Translations under genes and position numbers: made by a program | Source of the DNA: Parabacteroides sp. ZJ-118 | Lineage (GTDB): Bacteria; Bacteroidota; Bacteroidia; Bacteroidales; Tannerellaceae | Reading direction: 5' to 3' | NCBI RefSeq assembly: GCF_011038785.1 | Contig: NZ_JAAKDT010000007.1 | Location: 1-64,000, forward strand | Length of the DNA stretch: 64,000 bases | Notes under the pieces: generated by a model | The model's input: only the letters and a program-made list of their open reading frames with translations | Database searches by the model: none | Told to the model about the DNA's origin: nothing | Part shown: piece by piece, positions 44,591-55,856 of the stretch | How the letters are laid out: the number at the start of each line of letters is the position of its first letter | Position numbering within the stretch: the stretch's first letter is position 1

Positions 44591-47500
44591 ATACATTTTT
44601 ACGAAGATTCAGTTTGAGGTTGTCGCTGGTGGCGATGATCTTGTGCTTGTACGCCGCCTTGCCGGGGCAGGGCTTGGCGTGGGGGCAGACGGGTGAGGAG
44701 GTAGGATTTAGAACTACTCCTGATCCGGTTTCCTATGCATTTGTGTATAATTCAAATGAAGCGACCCACTACTCTTATTTTAGTGTGTCCGGCTTTACGG
44801 AAGGCATGGCCGTCCGGGTACAGTTGGCGGACAAGGCGAACCCTAACGGGATAAGGATGAGTTACTGGGCGAATGGCTCGGAATCTATGCTTGAGTTGGT
44901 GGACGGTGGATGTTGGATACCGGATGAAATGGTGTCCCACAATTTTGAATTGACGTTGACAAGTTCGAAGGTATGCGACGTGGATTATACCGTGAGCCTG
45001 TACGCATCGAAGGATATGAGCGCCGCTCCTTTGGCTACTACCTCGCATACGGTGCAATATAGAGATTCCGACGATAGGCCGCGCATTGATACACCGGATC
45101 GTATAGCCGGCGAATTAAATACGGATATTCCCTTTACGATTAATGTATCGCAGACCGGATTTTTGCAAGGACAACCGGCGCAGCTTAAGATCTTATTGAG
45201 TGGTTCGTATGAGGGCTTGACGCTTTCCGGACAAGGTTTGGAAAAAGATCCTGTCGGTACGAATGTGTACGTGATGAAGATCCCTTCGTTCACCGCCACC
45301 CAATATACGTTTACCGCCCGCGCTACGGAGGCTTGTAACGGTACTTACCACGTGTCCATTTATGACGGGGATGGCAATGACGTACGGGGGGGGACAAGTG
45401 CCTCGTTCGTCATCCCGGTGGAATATTCCGCGGCAGATATCGCCGCTTTGGAGGCGATCGCCGCGGCTAATCCATCGAGCAACGACTTGCGGAATTTCAT
45501 CGCGAACAAAGACTATTTGAAAGATAGGTCTCCTTATAATAACTACAATGTGGGCGTAGCCTGGAATACGGAGACACCGAGCCGGGTGAAATCCTTCTTT
45601 ATCGATGATTATAGGACGCAGACAGTCTCTTCTTTGGACGTGTCGGGGCTGACCGGGCTGGAAGAGCTACGCTTGAGCGGAACTCGTGCGAAATCTTTGG
45701 ATCTATCGGCATTGACGAAGTTGGAGCGTTTGGACTTGAATGGAAATGATTCCCTCACATGGTTTACCGTGAAATTCCCGGATCCATTGCCCGAGAATTT
45801 TTGGGCAGGCGGCTCTACGCAGATCATGGCCGGTACCCCGGTAGACGATTCCAATTCATACGCTACCTCCGGCACGGAAATCGACCTTTCCGCTTATGCG
45901 GAGGTAAATGGCAAGAAGTCTACGTATCAATGGTTTCGTGTGACTCGGAGGGAGCCTTATAGCTCTACGGAAGTTACCTTGAAAACCGTACCCGGTAAGG
46001 AGGGCGCTTTTATCTTTGAGGGGGCGCCGGGTGAATATTACCAGTGCAGGATCAGCAACCCCGCATATACAGGTTGGAATATGCGTACGCCCGAGATCAA
46101 GGTAGCCCGGGGTTCGGATGATTACTCTCCGGTCGACATCGCCGCCTTGGAGAAACTGGCCGCCGACAATCCGGGTGTCACCCAGTTGCAAGAGTTCGTG
46201 AAGAGCAAAGGCTGGGAACATGAGAACTGGGATACATATAAGGACGCGGTTGCTACGGACTGGAGCGTGGGGGTACCGAGTCGATTGACGCATCTACGTA
46301 TACAGCTCGATTGGAATTCAAAAGATACGATCTCCTCCTTGGATTTGAGTGCCTTTACCGAATTGAAGTACTTCGAGTGCGAGCGTTTCATGAATATTGA
46401 GCAGCTGGATCTCTCGAAGAATACGAAACTGGAGCATTTGCACCTATTCAGTGCGAACCTGGCTTCGTTGGATCTCTCCCATTGTCCGGATCTGCAATAT
46501 TTCTGCTTTGGTACGCAAAGTATAGGAGAGGGAAGCTATCGGAAGACAAAGCTGAACACGGTCAACTTGACCGGTTGCACGAAGCTGAGGGAGCTTTACC
46601 TGGAGCATTCTCCGATGGCTTCGCTGGATATATCCTCCTTTAAGCAATTGAACCGATTGGAGATCGAGTGGTGTCCGAACTTGAAGGTACAAGGCTTTGA
46701 GAGCGCTACACAATTGGAATACTTGGCCTTGCCGCATACAGACCAGTTCGCCGATCTTTTGAAGAACTTGCCCGCTAACATCCATTATTTGTATTTGCAA
46801 GATACGGAGTATACGCTTCCTACTGCCGAGGTGGCGAAGAATTTATGGACATTAGGCCTGCCAAGTTATGTGGAGAGCCTGGATATGGCTCAATATCCGA
46901 ATTTGAGGACCTTGGAGGTGGGTTATGGCGATTCCCGCTTGAGATATTCCACCTTGAAGAATTACCGGCAGATACGGTATAACGGAAGGAGTGAATATCA
47001 GCTTACCTCTCCCTCTCATCCGCAGACTCCTTATCGCTTCGAGAACGGCGATACGATCGACCTCTCGTCCGAGGCCGTGATCGATGGCGTAGAGACGGTC
47101 TTCCTTTGGGTGAACGCAAAGTATAGGACGGAGGAGAAAGAGGCCTTGGTGAAGGTACCGGGTCGTCCGGGCGTATTCGTGCTGAATAGCAAGGAGGAGG
47201 GATACGGCGAATATTATTGCAAGATGATGAACCCGAAATTCTGCGAGATCACGGAGATCAACTATCGCAATGGTTGGAATGTCGAGACCACATATTTCCG
47301 TGTCGAGACCTCCGTCCCGGTGGTATTCGCCGAGAGCGACGTGGCTACCTTGGCCCGTATCGTGGATGCTTCCAGCAACAAGGCATTGCAAGAGTGGTGG
47401 CGCAGCGGCGCATGGCAGACGAACGAGAACTCCTCGAACGCGCAAGCCGTTTGGAATAACGAGAACCCGCGCCGATTGACGGAATTGTATTTGTATCAGA

Positions 47501-49050
47501 TGGGCAACAGCTTTGCGACGGAGGTAGATCTCTCCGCATTGGATAAACTGGAAGTCCTGTCGTTGTTCGGCAATCGGGTGGAGAAGTTGGTCTTGCCGAC
47601 GAACAGTACCGCGTTGCGATGCCTGATGTTGGGCAACAACCCGACGCTGACATCCTTGATCGTATCGGCCTATTCGGAATTGATCCATTTGAATGTAGCC
47701 AATACGGGCTTGACGGCGCTCGATGTGTCTAACAACAAGCAATTGACGGAGCTGTTGCTGAACGGGACGGCGCTCGACGGGGTAGAGGAGAGCGCCCCGG
47801 ATATTGCCGCTCAATTAACCGCGTATGGCTTGCCGAAGTCCGTGACCGAGATCGATTTGGCAAACTTCCCGGCCTTGACCTCTCTCAATGTGGATGGCTC
47901 GGGCTTGGAGTTCGCCAACGTGAAGAACCCGCGGCAACTGAAGGCTGACGGCATCGTCAGGTTTGCGGTAGGTACGGTGCGTCCGGGCGGTTATGTGGCT
48001 TATGGGGAGACCATCGATCTCTCCTCACAAGCGATGGTAGGCACATCCGCCTCTCACTTTACTTGGGTAATGGAGGGGGATACGATCGACCATGCGGACA
48101 GCCGCTATCCGATTGTCGATAGTTTGGAACCGGATGCTCAAATTACCGGTCATGTAACCAATCCGTTATTCCCCGGCTGGACGGTTCAGTACACCGCACG
48201 GATTTACACCTGCGATGGCGACGCGAACCTGGACAAGCTGGTGAACGTGCAAGACGTGACGGCTACCGTAAGCTACATCTTGAGAGACTCGGCCAATATG
48301 ATACCAAAATTCGGAAGGGGCGAGGCAGACGTGAACTATTCGAATCATGTAGAGATCGCCGACGTGGTCGGTATCGTCAACATCATCCGCGACCAGCCTA
48401 TTACCAAGGCCGGCATGCTACGTGCCGAGACCGAGGCTCCCGTGTGGGTGGAGCTGGATACGGACAACTTCCTGACCCTCTCCAGCCAAGTGCCGATAGC
48501 CGGTATCTACCTGGAATTGGTAGGCGCTACCGAGGAGCTTCCGCTCGTGGGCGAGGCCGCCAAGTTCCTGCAAGCCGCTCACCTGAATGGCGACACGTTG
48601 CGTGTGATCGGCTATAGCCTGGACGGACGGACGATTCCTTCGGGCAAGACCCGCGTCTTGCGTATGCCGGCGGGCGTTACCTTGGTGGGTGCATCCTTCT
48701 CCGACGCGAAGGCCGGCAACTTGCGGGCCGGTGGTGACGCGATCGTGACTTCCAACGCCCCGATCGAGGCGATCGAACGGGTGGATGCCATATCCAACTA
48801 CCCGAACCCGTTCTGCGGCAGCACGACTTTCCGCTATCAACTGGCTGAGCCGGCCGATGCGGTGACGATCCATGTGTTCTCCGCCAACGGAGCCTTGGCC
48901 GCCGTATTGAACGGTCTGCCCGGCGAGGTGGGCGAGAACCGGCATACCGCCGCGCTTACGCTTCCGGCCGGTGTCTACTACTACCGCTTGACAGCGAAAG
49001 CCGGTCGCAGCGTGAAGGCAAGTAATACTAACATCTTAATTATTCAGTAA
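44587..49050 (+). CDS. LRR/dockerin surface protein with T9SS sorting domain
   Basis: 1,487 residues from ATG 44587; an alternative ATG at 44581 adds two. Signal peptide at 1-30 (SLRLSLVAMILCLYAALPG). After two beta domains (about 35-280) three similar modules follow, starting near 281, 514 and 914. Each has a helical cap (DIAALEAIAAANPSSNDL; DIAALEKLAADNPGVTQL; DVATLARIVDASSNKALQ), leucine-rich repeats (SLDLSALTKLERLDLNGN; LDVSNNKQLTELLLNG), and an Ig-like close. Then come a type I dockerin-like pair (about 1208-1268, DGDANLDKLVNVQDV and EADVNYSNHVEIADV), a cohesin-like domain (about 1278-1385) and a T9SS type A C-terminal domain (about 1400-1487, ISNYPNPF...GVYYYRL). It is probably exported by T9SS to the surface. 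The start overlaps the leader ORF stop. A ligand is unknown. Confidence 0.92.
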
Positions 49051-49053
49051 GTT

Positions 49054-52000
49054 ATGAACGTGAATCATATAAAACAATTATTCGTAGCCCTCTTCCTGCT
49101 GTTATCAGCGGGAACGGCTACCGCCGCCAATTGGCAATTGCGGAAGACGGAGTTGAACGCCGCGGGCAGCAAGGATACGCTCGTTTTGGTTGTGGCCGGT
49201 AATTCCTTTGGTTTCTCCTCTTTCCAAGTGGAGTTCACTTTGCCGGAAGGAATCTTGCCGAATGGCACGCCGATCTTGGGGGATATCGCGGTCGATCACG
49301 CGCTTGAGTGGAAACAGGAGAAGGGCAGCTACCGTTGTGTAGTCTACAGCCCGAAGAACACGGAAATGAAAACCCCGGAGGGGGATCTGCTCTATATCCC
49401 CGTGGAATTGGCCGCCTCTTTTAAGGAGGGCGATTTCAAGGCGAAGAACGGCCTCTTGTCCAACAAAAAGTCCGAGGGTGAACAGGTGTCGGAGATGACC
49501 GCTACCTTGAAATCCTACAAAGAGAAGGCGGATTTGGTGGTGAACGTATGGGGCTTGGAGCAGATGGTAAAAGAGAATACAGCAGCCGAGCTAAGCTACA
49601 CGACCGTACCGGAAGGCAAGGAATTGGAGGTCACTTACTACACGGACGGTTCTTGTACGGATACGGCTACCGTCGATGCTCGCAAGCAGGAGGGCACACT
49701 GTATGTAAAACTCTCCTATCCGGGCGATTCGGTGTATAACGCTTTCGAGAAAGTCTATGTCATGAGTCTGACCAGCAAGAAGGTGATCACGGCGGATAAA
49801 ATCACTCTGCCTGTGGCCAGTCCGATCAAGAAGGGACAATTGCTTTCCGCTTCCTTGCTTACGGGCGGTAGCGTTACGGATGAGGGCTATTCCGTAGCCG
49901 GTACGTTCGCCTGGACGGATGGGAGTATCGCGGTGCCGGCCGGTAAGCGAAGTTACTCGGTGACTTTCTATCCGGAGAATGCCTCTTATTACGCTACGGC
50001 ACAGGACTCAGTGGAGGTTGAGGTGGCCGAGACCTATACGATTACCGCCGTGGCAGCTACCGGAGGTACGGTGAATGTAGTGGGCAAGACGGAGGATAAT
50101 AAATATGTGGCAGGACAGACGATCTCTTTGAAAGCGATCCCCCTGCCGAACTATCAGTTTGACGGCTGGGCGGTGACAGGCGCGAGCGAGACGTTGGGCA
50201 AAGCTGATACGATCGTTGTCAAGGCGGATAGGGACAAGACTTATTCCGCCAACTTCTCACCGATTATGCACTCGGTGTCAATCGCTGTGGAGGGCAATGG
50301 CCGCTTGTCGGTTACGACAAATGAGAATGAGAATGAGGTGACCGACGGCGGTTCCCTGCAACAGGGGACGGTCTTGCAGATCCTCGCGGATCCCGATACG
50401 AATGCTCAGTTGACGAGATTGACGATCAATGGCGACTCACTCAAGGGAGATAAGGTGACACTTATGAAAGCGTTAAATATTCAGGCCGTGTTCGAGGCGA
50501 AGCCGGCAGAGCAGGCGTTGGTGACCATCGAGAAGGTTGACAACGGATCTGTCCTGCTGTATGACGCGGCAGGTTCGCCGATCGCTTCCGGCTCTACGGT
50601 AGTGAAGAACACAAAGGTAAAGGCGATTGCCCTCGCGGATGCCGGGTATCAATTGGCTGGAGGCACGATCTCCCTGTCGGGTACGGCGGTGAAGGATGGC
50701 GGGGAATATACCGTGACCGGTGATATTAAAGCGAAAGCCACTTTCAAGGAACGGACGTATAAGGTGACCGCTTCTGCCGTCAGCAGCAATCCGAACGAGA
50801 CGAAACCGGCCGGAACGATCACCTTGGAGCCTTCGGGCGATCAGCCCTACGGCACGGAGGTGCGCATAACCGGTATCAAGGGACAAAATGGAGCGCGCCT
50901 GCTGACCATCCTGGCGAACGGTAAGGAGGTTGGTGAGAAAGATGTCTTGACCGTGACCGGCGATTTGACCGTAACGGCCGTATTCGACCACCGGGTGGAT
51001 ATCAAGAAGGAATATATCATGTGGCCTTATCAGGAATACTACTACAATGGCGTATCGCGTAACTTCGTGCCTTTCGCCTCGCAGACCTATGCCGGCTTCT
51101 CGTTCGAGGTTAAGTATAAAGATCCTAGAGATACGACTAAAAGACTGACGGCGGCGATCGACGCAGATCATTATACCGTTGTGTTGCATCGCAAGGCGGA
51201 TGGCCTGTACAATGAATTCTATGCGGAATACGAGGATGGCTTGATCATCAAGAAGTCCAAGATCGCGGTGACGGAGGCCCCGGCGGGTGAGAATGATAAG
51301 CCGAAAACGCGTCCAGGTGAGGAAGAGGTGGATATAAAGATTGATAATACCTATCCCGTTGAAGGCGTGAAAAAATATGTGATTTCTCCTAAGGAGAGTA
51401 CTTCTGCTTATAAGAACTATGATAGTACGGTTTATTACCATTCTACGAAACCTAAGATTTCCCTATCCTTCGGCTCTTCCATCTTACGCTCGGGCGATGA
51501 GGCGAATGGCTCTGTCCGTGTTACCAACGGCGGTATGCCGTACGGCGTGACGGATAAAGGCATGGTGGATGTTCCCGCAGGAGTAACCGTGACATTGGAG
51601 GCCGTGCCTGCCAAAGGTTATACCTTCTCTAAATGGTCGGATGGCAAGACGGAAAATCCGAGAGAATACGAGGTGGAGGAAGGAGCGAAGGGTGTAAAGC
51701 CGATATTTGTCGGCAAGCCGGGGGCTTCCTATACCTTGGTCGCTACGACCTCGGTTTATGACGGTACGGCGCAGACCGTATCCGTAACGGGTGAGGGTAA
51801 CGAGCAGTGCCAGATCTCCTTCTTCTTTGATAAGGATTGCAAGCAACCGGCTGTCTTGAAGAACGTCGGCACCTATTACGTCCGTGTATACCGTCCGGAG
51901 GATACGGTCTATAAGGCTTATGATGAGACCTTCACGTATACGATTGAGCCGGCCGAGGCAAAGGTGACATGGCCTACCGCATCCGCGATCTTGTCCGGTC

Positions 52001-52503
52001 ATGCGTTGGCCGAGTCTGTCTTGCAGGGCGGTCACGCCGGTATCGTGGCCGGAACGTTCACTTGGAGTAAGCCGGAAACCGTGATGACGGCCGAGAGCGA
52101 ACAGGAGGTGATCTTCACGCCGACCGATCCGAACTATAAGCCGCAACGTAAGAAGGTGAACGTAAAGGTGGTTTCCCCGGTTACCGCCTCTACGGGCTCC
52201 GATATTCCGGTGACGCCGGTGGATCCGGTGACTCCGGTAGATCCGGAGAAACCTGAGAATCCGGACACGCCGACCGGCGTAGCCTCTATCGAGGAGGGTA
52301 TGACGTTGTACACCGCGAACCGGTCGATCTGGGCGAACCTGCCTCGACAAGCCGCGCTGACGGTGATAGACGTAGCCGGTATCGTCGTTTACAAAGAGAC
52401 GGTAGCGGGCGAGGTGAGGATCCCCGTAAGCCATACCGGCGTCTACTTCGTGCGCTGCGAGGCCACCGGCGAATCGTTCGTGCGGAAGGTCGTTGTGCGC
52501 TGA
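49054..52503 (+). CDS. Cohesin-like/InlB-repeat surface protein with T9SS domain
   Basis: 1,149 residues. Signal peptide at 1-24 (LFVALFLLLSAGTATAA). The first domain (about 25-150) looks like a cohesin: FSSFQVEFTLPEGI, VVYSPKNTEMKTPEGDLLYIPVELA. Then Ig/MBG-like repeats (about 165-330 and 885-1065), several divergent InlB/Flg_new-type repeats (about 330-650; YQFDGWAV, TYSANF), a Pro/Asp linker (about 1055-1090, VTPVDPVTPVDPEKP), and a T9SS type A-like C-terminal domain ending GVYFVRCEATGESFVRKVVVR in pieces. It follows the LRR gene by 3 bases and would be switched with it. Cohesin assignment is by pattern only. Confidence 0.88.
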   Translation: MNVNHIKQLFVALFLLLSAGTATAANWQLRKTELNAAGSKDTLVLVVAGNSFGFSSFQVEFTLPEGILPNGTPILGDIAVDHALEWKQEKGSYRCVVYSPKNTEMKTPEGDLLYIPVELAASFKEGDFKAKNGLLSNKKSEGEQVSEMTATLKSYKEKADLVVNVWGLEQMVKENTAAELSYTTVPEGKELEVTYYTDGSCTDTATVDARKQEGTLYVKLSYPGDSVYNAFEKVYVMSLTSKKVITADKITLPVASPIKKGQLLSASLLTGGSVTDEGYSVAGTFAWTDGSIAVPAGKRSYSVTFYPENASYYATAQDSVEVEVAETYTITAVAATGGTVNVVGKTEDNKYVAGQTISLKAIPLPNYQFDGWAVTGASETLGKADTIVVKADRDKTYSANFSPIMHSVSIAVEGNGRLSVTTNENENEVTDGGSLQQGTVLQILADPDTNAQLTRLTINGDSLKGDKVTLMKALNIQAVFEAKPAEQALVTIEKVDNGSVLLYDAAGSPIASGSTVVKNTKVKAIALADAGYQLAGGTISLSGTAVKDGGEYTVTGDIKAKATFKERTYKVTASAVSSNPNETKPAGTITLEPSGDQPYGTEVRITGIKGQNGARLLTILANGKEVGEKDVLTVTGDLTVTAVFDHRVDIKKEYIMWPYQEYYYNGVSRNFVPFASQTYAGFSFEVKYKDPRDTTKRLTAAIDADHYTVVLHRKADGLYNEFYAEYEDGLIIKKSKIAVTEAPAGENDKPKTRPGEEEVDIKIDNTYPVEGVKKYVISPKESTSAYKNYDSTVYYHSTKPKISLSFGSSILRSGDEANGSVRVTNGGMPYGVTDKGMVDVPAGVTVTLEAVPAKGYTFSKWSDGKTENPREYEVEEGAKGVKPIFVGKPGASYTLVATTSVYDGTAQTVSVTGEGNEQCQISFFFDKDCKQPAVLKNVGTYYVRVYRPEDTVYKAYDETFTYTIEPAEAKVTWPTASAILSGHALAESVLQGGHAGIVAGTFTWSKPETVMTAESEQEVIFTPTDPNYKPQRKKVNVKVVSPVTASTGSDIPVTPVDPVTPVDPEKPENPDTPTGVASIEEGMTLYTANRSIWANLPRQAALTVIDVAGIVVYKETVAGEVRIPVSHTGVYFVRCEATGESFVRKVVVR

Positions 52504-52509
52504 TTCTGA

Positions 52510-52591
52510 CACTGCCCATCGTAAGCCGACTACAATGGGCATTGTAAACACCTTATACTGCCCATCGTAACCCCCTTACGATGGGCAGTGT
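52510..52591 (+). terminator. Duplicated terminator after the surface locus
   Basis: ACTGCCCATCGTAA (52557-52570) pairs perfectly with TTACGATGGGCAGT (52576-52589) across a CCCCC loop, followed by GTTATTT. The same arm sequence occurs 46 bases earlier (from 52511), paired imperfectly with TACAATGGGCATTGT. Two related hairpins in tandem should stop read-through into the leu promoter region. Confidence 0.8.
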
Positions 52592-52661
52592 TATTTCGTA
52601 ACGGATGGGGATGTTTCGCTTACGTTTTATAAGGAATGTCCCGTAAAAACCTCGAATTATA

Positions 52662-52692
52662 TTTGGCGGTCTCGAAAAAGGGCGTATCTTTG
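52662..52692 (+). promoter_or_regulatory. Promoter of the leu operon
   Basis: TTTG (52662-52665), 19 bases, TATCTTTG (52685-52692): exact consensus. The transcript should start near 52698, 28 bases before the leader peptide. It has the same layout as the ilv promoter. Confidence 0.8.
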
Positions 52693-52725
52693 CAGCGTTC
52701 AAACAAAAACAATACAGCAAGCACA

Positions 52726-52800
52726 ATGATACGCGACTCGCGAAACAGTCTCATGATTTCTCTAGACATTATTCTACTCCGGAAACGGGATGGGAAGTGA
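52726..52800 (+). CDS. leu operon leader peptide
   Basis: 24 codons ending TGA (52798-52800). Residues 9-18 (LMISLDIILL) contain 4 Leu and 3 Ile, with CTA and CTC Leu codons. The stop codon lies inside the antiterminator arm. No other function is apparent. The small ORF is defined by its position between a consensus promoter and a strong terminator, by its codon content, and by the parallel with ilv. Confidence 0.8.
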   Translation: MIRDSRNSLMISLDIILLRKRDGK

Positions 52801-52872
52801 GACGGTATGCGTCGCGGGCATTACGATGGATGAAAGAGCCTTTCTCACTTCCCGGTGAGAGAGGCTCTTTTT
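52792..52872 (+). promoter_or_regulatory. leu attenuator (antiterminator and terminator)
   Basis: Terminator: GAGCCTTTCTCAC (52836-52848) pairs over 13 positions, with one wobble, to GTGAGAGAGGCTC (52855-52867), followed by TTTTT. Antiterminator: GGGAAGTGAGA (52792-52802) pairs perfectly with TCTCACTTCCC (52843-52853), taking the terminator's 5' arm and loop. The first arm overlaps the leader stop codon, so translation to the stop favours termination and stalling at Leu/Ile codons favours read-through. Confidence 0.87.
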
Positions 52873-52913
52873 AGTGCGTATGGAGATGATTCGTAAATTA
52901 AGCATGTAAGATT

Positions 52914-54416
52914 ATGTCAGACAGATTATTTATTTTCGACACCACCTTGCGCGATGGTGAGCAGGTTCCGGGATGCCAGTTGAATACGGTGGAAAAGATT
53001 CAGGTGGCCAAGGCGCTGGAACAACTTGGCGTAGATGTGATCGAGGCGGGGTTCCCCGTATCCAGCCCGGGTGATTTCAAGAGTGTGGTCGAGATCTCGA
53101 AGGCCGTGACCTGGCCGACCATCTGCGCCCTGACCCGCGCGGTGGAGAAGGATATCGACGTGGCCGCCGAGGCGTTGAGATTCGCCAAGCGCGGACGTAT
53201 CCATACCGGGATCGGCACGTCGGACGCTCATATCCGATACAAGTTCAACACCACGCGGGAGGAGATCGTCGAGCGCGCGATCGCCGCCACGAAATACGCC
53301 AAAAAGTATGTGGAGGAGGTGGAGTTCTACTGCGAGGACGCGGGGCGTACGGATAACGAATACCTGGCCCGCGTCGTGGAGGCCGTGATCAAGGCCGGGG
53401 CTACCGTGGTGAATATACCGGATACGACCGGCTATTGCCTGCCGGATGAGTACGGGGCGAAGATCAGGTACCTGATGGAACATGTGGAGGGCATACAGAA
53501 CGCGATCCTCTCCACGCATTGCCACAATGACTTGGGGATGGCTACCGCGAACACCGTACAAGGCGTGCTGAACGGAGCCCGTCAGGTGGAGGTGACCGTG
53601 AACGGCATCGGTGAGCGTGCGGGCAACACCTCCTTGGAAGAGGTCGCCATGGTTTTCAAGAGCCATAAAGAGCGCGGTATCACCACCCACATCGCGACGC
53701 ATAAGATCTATGGCGCGAGCCGCCTGGTCTCCAGCTTGATGAATATGCCGGTACAGCCGAACAAGGCGATTGTCGGGCGCAACGCGTTCGCTCACTCCTC
53801 CGGTATTCACCAAGACGGCGTCTTGAAGGACGCGCGCACCTACGAGATCATCGACCCGAAGGAGGTGGGTATCGACGATAGCGCGATCGTGCTGACGGCC
53901 CGTAGCGGTCGCGCGGCGTTGAAGCATCGCCTGCATCTCTTGGGCGTGGACCTGGAGCAGGAGAAATTGGATAAGGTGTACGACGCGTTCCTGAAACTGG
54001 CCGACCGGAAGAAAGATATCAATGACGACGACGTGTTGATGTTGGTCGGGAAGGATCGCACGGCCACCCACCGCATCCAATTGGAATATTTGCAGGTGAC
54101 CAGCGGCGTCGGCGTACAATCCGTCGCGAGTGTGTGCCTGAATTTGTCGGGCGTGAGAAGGTATGAGGCCGCGGCCGGCAACGGACCGGTCGACGCGGGC
54201 ATCAAGGCGGTGAAAAAGGCCATCAGCGACAGCGACATGACGATCCAGGAGTTCCTGATCCAAGCCATCAACAAGGGTAGCGACGATACGGGCAAGGTAC
54301 ACATGCAGGTCGAGTACAACGGGGCTGTCTATTACGGCTTCTCCGCGAATACCGACATCATCGCCGCCTCCGTGGAGGCTTTCGTAGACGCTATCAATAA
54401 GTTTATCGTAAACTAA
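52914..54416 (+). CDS. leuA: 2-Isopropylmalate synthase
   Basis: 500 residues. It condenses acetyl-CoA with 2-ketoisovalerate, the first committed leucine step. The TIM-barrel motifs [17 protein letters not shown] (8-24), [12 protein letters not shown] (about 202) and [12 protein letters not shown] are clear, with metal ligands Asp and two His. The C-terminal LeuA dimer/regulatory domain (about 375-500) should bind leucine. It is the first gene of the attenuated leu operon, 15 bases before leuC. Confidence 0.96.
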   Translation: MSDRLFIFDTTLRDGEQVPGCQLNTVEKIQVAKALEQLGVDVIEAGFPVSSPGDFKSVVEISKAVTWPTICALTRAVEKDIDVAAEALRFAKRGRIHTGIGTSDAHIRYKFNTTREEIVERAIAATKYAKKYVEEVEFYCEDAGRTDNEYLARVVEAVIKAGATVVNIPDTTGYCLPDEYGAKIRYLMEHVEGIQNAILSTHCHNDLGMATANTVQGVLNGARQVEVTVNGIGERAGNTSLEEVAMVFKSHKERGITTHIATHKIYGASRLVSSLMNMPVQPNKAIVGRNAFAHSSGIHQDGVLKDARTYEIIDPKEVGIDDSAIVLTARSGRAALKHRLHLLGVDLEQEKLDKVYDAFLKLADRKKDINDDDVLMLVGKDRTATHRIQLEYLQVTSGVGVQSVASVCLNLSGVRRYEAAAGNGPVDAGIKAVKKAISDSDMTIQEFLIQAINKGSDDTGKVHMQVEYNGAVYYGFSANTDIIAASVEAFVDAINKFIVN

Positions 54417-54431
54417 AACATAGACAAGACC

Positions 54432-55829
54432 ATGAGCAAGACATTATTCGAGAAAATCTGGGACAAACACGTGGTGGATACCCTGTCCGACGGGACCATC
54501 CAGTTGTATATCGACCGCCTGTATTGTCATGAGGTGACCAGCCCGCAGGCCTTCGCCGGATTGCGCGCGCGGGGCTTGAGGCCCTTCCGTCCCGGGCAAA
54601 TCACCTGCGTGCCGGATCACAATATCCCGACCCGGAACCAGGACAAGCCCATCGAGGACCCCGTCTCCAGGAAGCAGGTGGATACCCTGGAGGAGAACGC
54701 GCGCCATTTCGGCCTGGCCTATTACGGCCTTCGGCACCCGAAGAACGGGATCATCCACGTGGTCGGCCCGGAGACCGGCCTGACGCGGCCGGGCATGACG
54801 ATCGTTTGCGGCGACTCCCATACCTCCACGCACGGCGCCATGGGCGCCATCGCCTTCGGCATCGGCACGAGCGAGGTGGAGATGACCTTGGCGACCCAAT
54901 GCATCCTGCAACGTAAGCCGAAGACGATGCGTATCACGATCGATGGCGTACGCGGGCCCGGGGTCACGGCGAAGGACATCGCCCTCTACATCATCCGTGA
55001 GATGACGACCGGTGGCGCCACGGGCTATTTCGTGGAGTATGCCGGCGAGGCGATCCGCCATACGACCCTGGAGGAGCGGCTGACGATCTGCAACCTCTCG
55101 ATCGAGATGGGCGCCCGCGGCGGTATGATCGCCCCGGACGAGGTGACCTTCGCGTACCTGAAAGACCGCGAGTTCGCCCCGAGAGGCGAGGAATGGGAGC
55201 GGAAGGTGAGCGAGTGGCGCCGGTTGTATAGCGATCCGGACGCGACCTTCGACAAGGAGATCGCTTTCCGCGCCGAGGATATCGAACCGATGGTTACCTA
55301 CGGGACGAACCCGGGCATGGGTATCGGCATCCGCGAGAGGATCCCCTCGTTGGAGAGCCTGCCCGAGGCCGGCCGGATCTCCTTTCAGAAGTCGTTGGAT
55401 TATATGGGCTTCAAGGCCGGCGAGCCGCTGTTGGGCAAGCGGGTGGATTATGTCTTTTTAGGCAGCTGCACGAATGGCCGCGTCGAGGATTTCCGCGCCT
55501 TCGCCGCCTTGGTGAGGGGGAAGAAGAAAGCGGAGGGGGTGACGGCTTGGCTGGTTCCCGGCAGCTGGCAGGTGGAGCGGGCGATCCGCGCCGAGGGGAT
55601 CGACCGGGTCTTGGCCGAGGCCGGCTTCGCGCTGCGCCAGCCGGGATGTTCCGCTTGCCTGGCGATGAATGAGGACAAGATCCCGGCCGGCAAATACGCG
55701 GTCTCTACCTCCAACCGTAACTTCGAGGGCCGCCAGGGGCCGGGCGCCCGGACGATCCTGGCGGGACCGCTGGTGGCCGCCGCCGCCGCCGTGACCGGCA
55801 GGATCACCGACCCGAGAGAACTGATGTAA
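54432..55829 (+). CDS. leuC: 3-Isopropylmalate dehydratase large subunit
   Basis: 465 residues, aconitase family. With LeuD it isomerises 2- to 3-isopropylmalate through a 4Fe-4S cluster. [23 protein letters not shown] and [14 protein letters not shown] carry the three cluster Cys. It ends 27 bases before leuD. Confidence 0.97.
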   Translation: MSKTLFEKIWDKHVVDTLSDGTIQLYIDRLYCHEVTSPQAFAGLRARGLRPFRPGQITCVPDHNIPTRNQDKPIEDPVSRKQVDTLEENARHFGLAYYGLRHPKNGIIHVVGPETGLTRPGMTIVCGDSHTSTHGAMGAIAFGIGTSEVEMTLATQCILQRKPKTMRITIDGVRGPGVTAKDIALYIIREMTTGGATGYFVEYAGEAIRHTTLEERLTICNLSIEMGARGGMIAPDEVTFAYLKDREFAPRGEEWERKVSEWRRLYSDPDATFDKEIAFRAEDIEPMVTYGTNPGMGIGIRERIPSLESLPEAGRISFQKSLDYMGFKAGEPLLGKRVDYVFLGSCTNGRVEDFRAFAALVRGKKKAEGVTAWLVPGSWQVERAIRAEGIDRVLAEAGFALRQPGCSACLAMNEDKIPAGKYAVSTSNRNFEGRQGPGARTILAGPLVAAAAAVTGRITDPRELM

Positions 55830-55856
55830 AGAAGAACCTGATAAAAATAGCATACG

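Noticed and set aside
52926-54302. Long open frame on the minus strand inside leuA (458 codons), and similar ones inside leuC, the second synthase and leuB
   Set aside because: The leu genes are very GC-rich and codon bias leaves the antisense frames open. Their translations are rich in Arg/Gly/His with no domain, and the plus-strand genes are certain.
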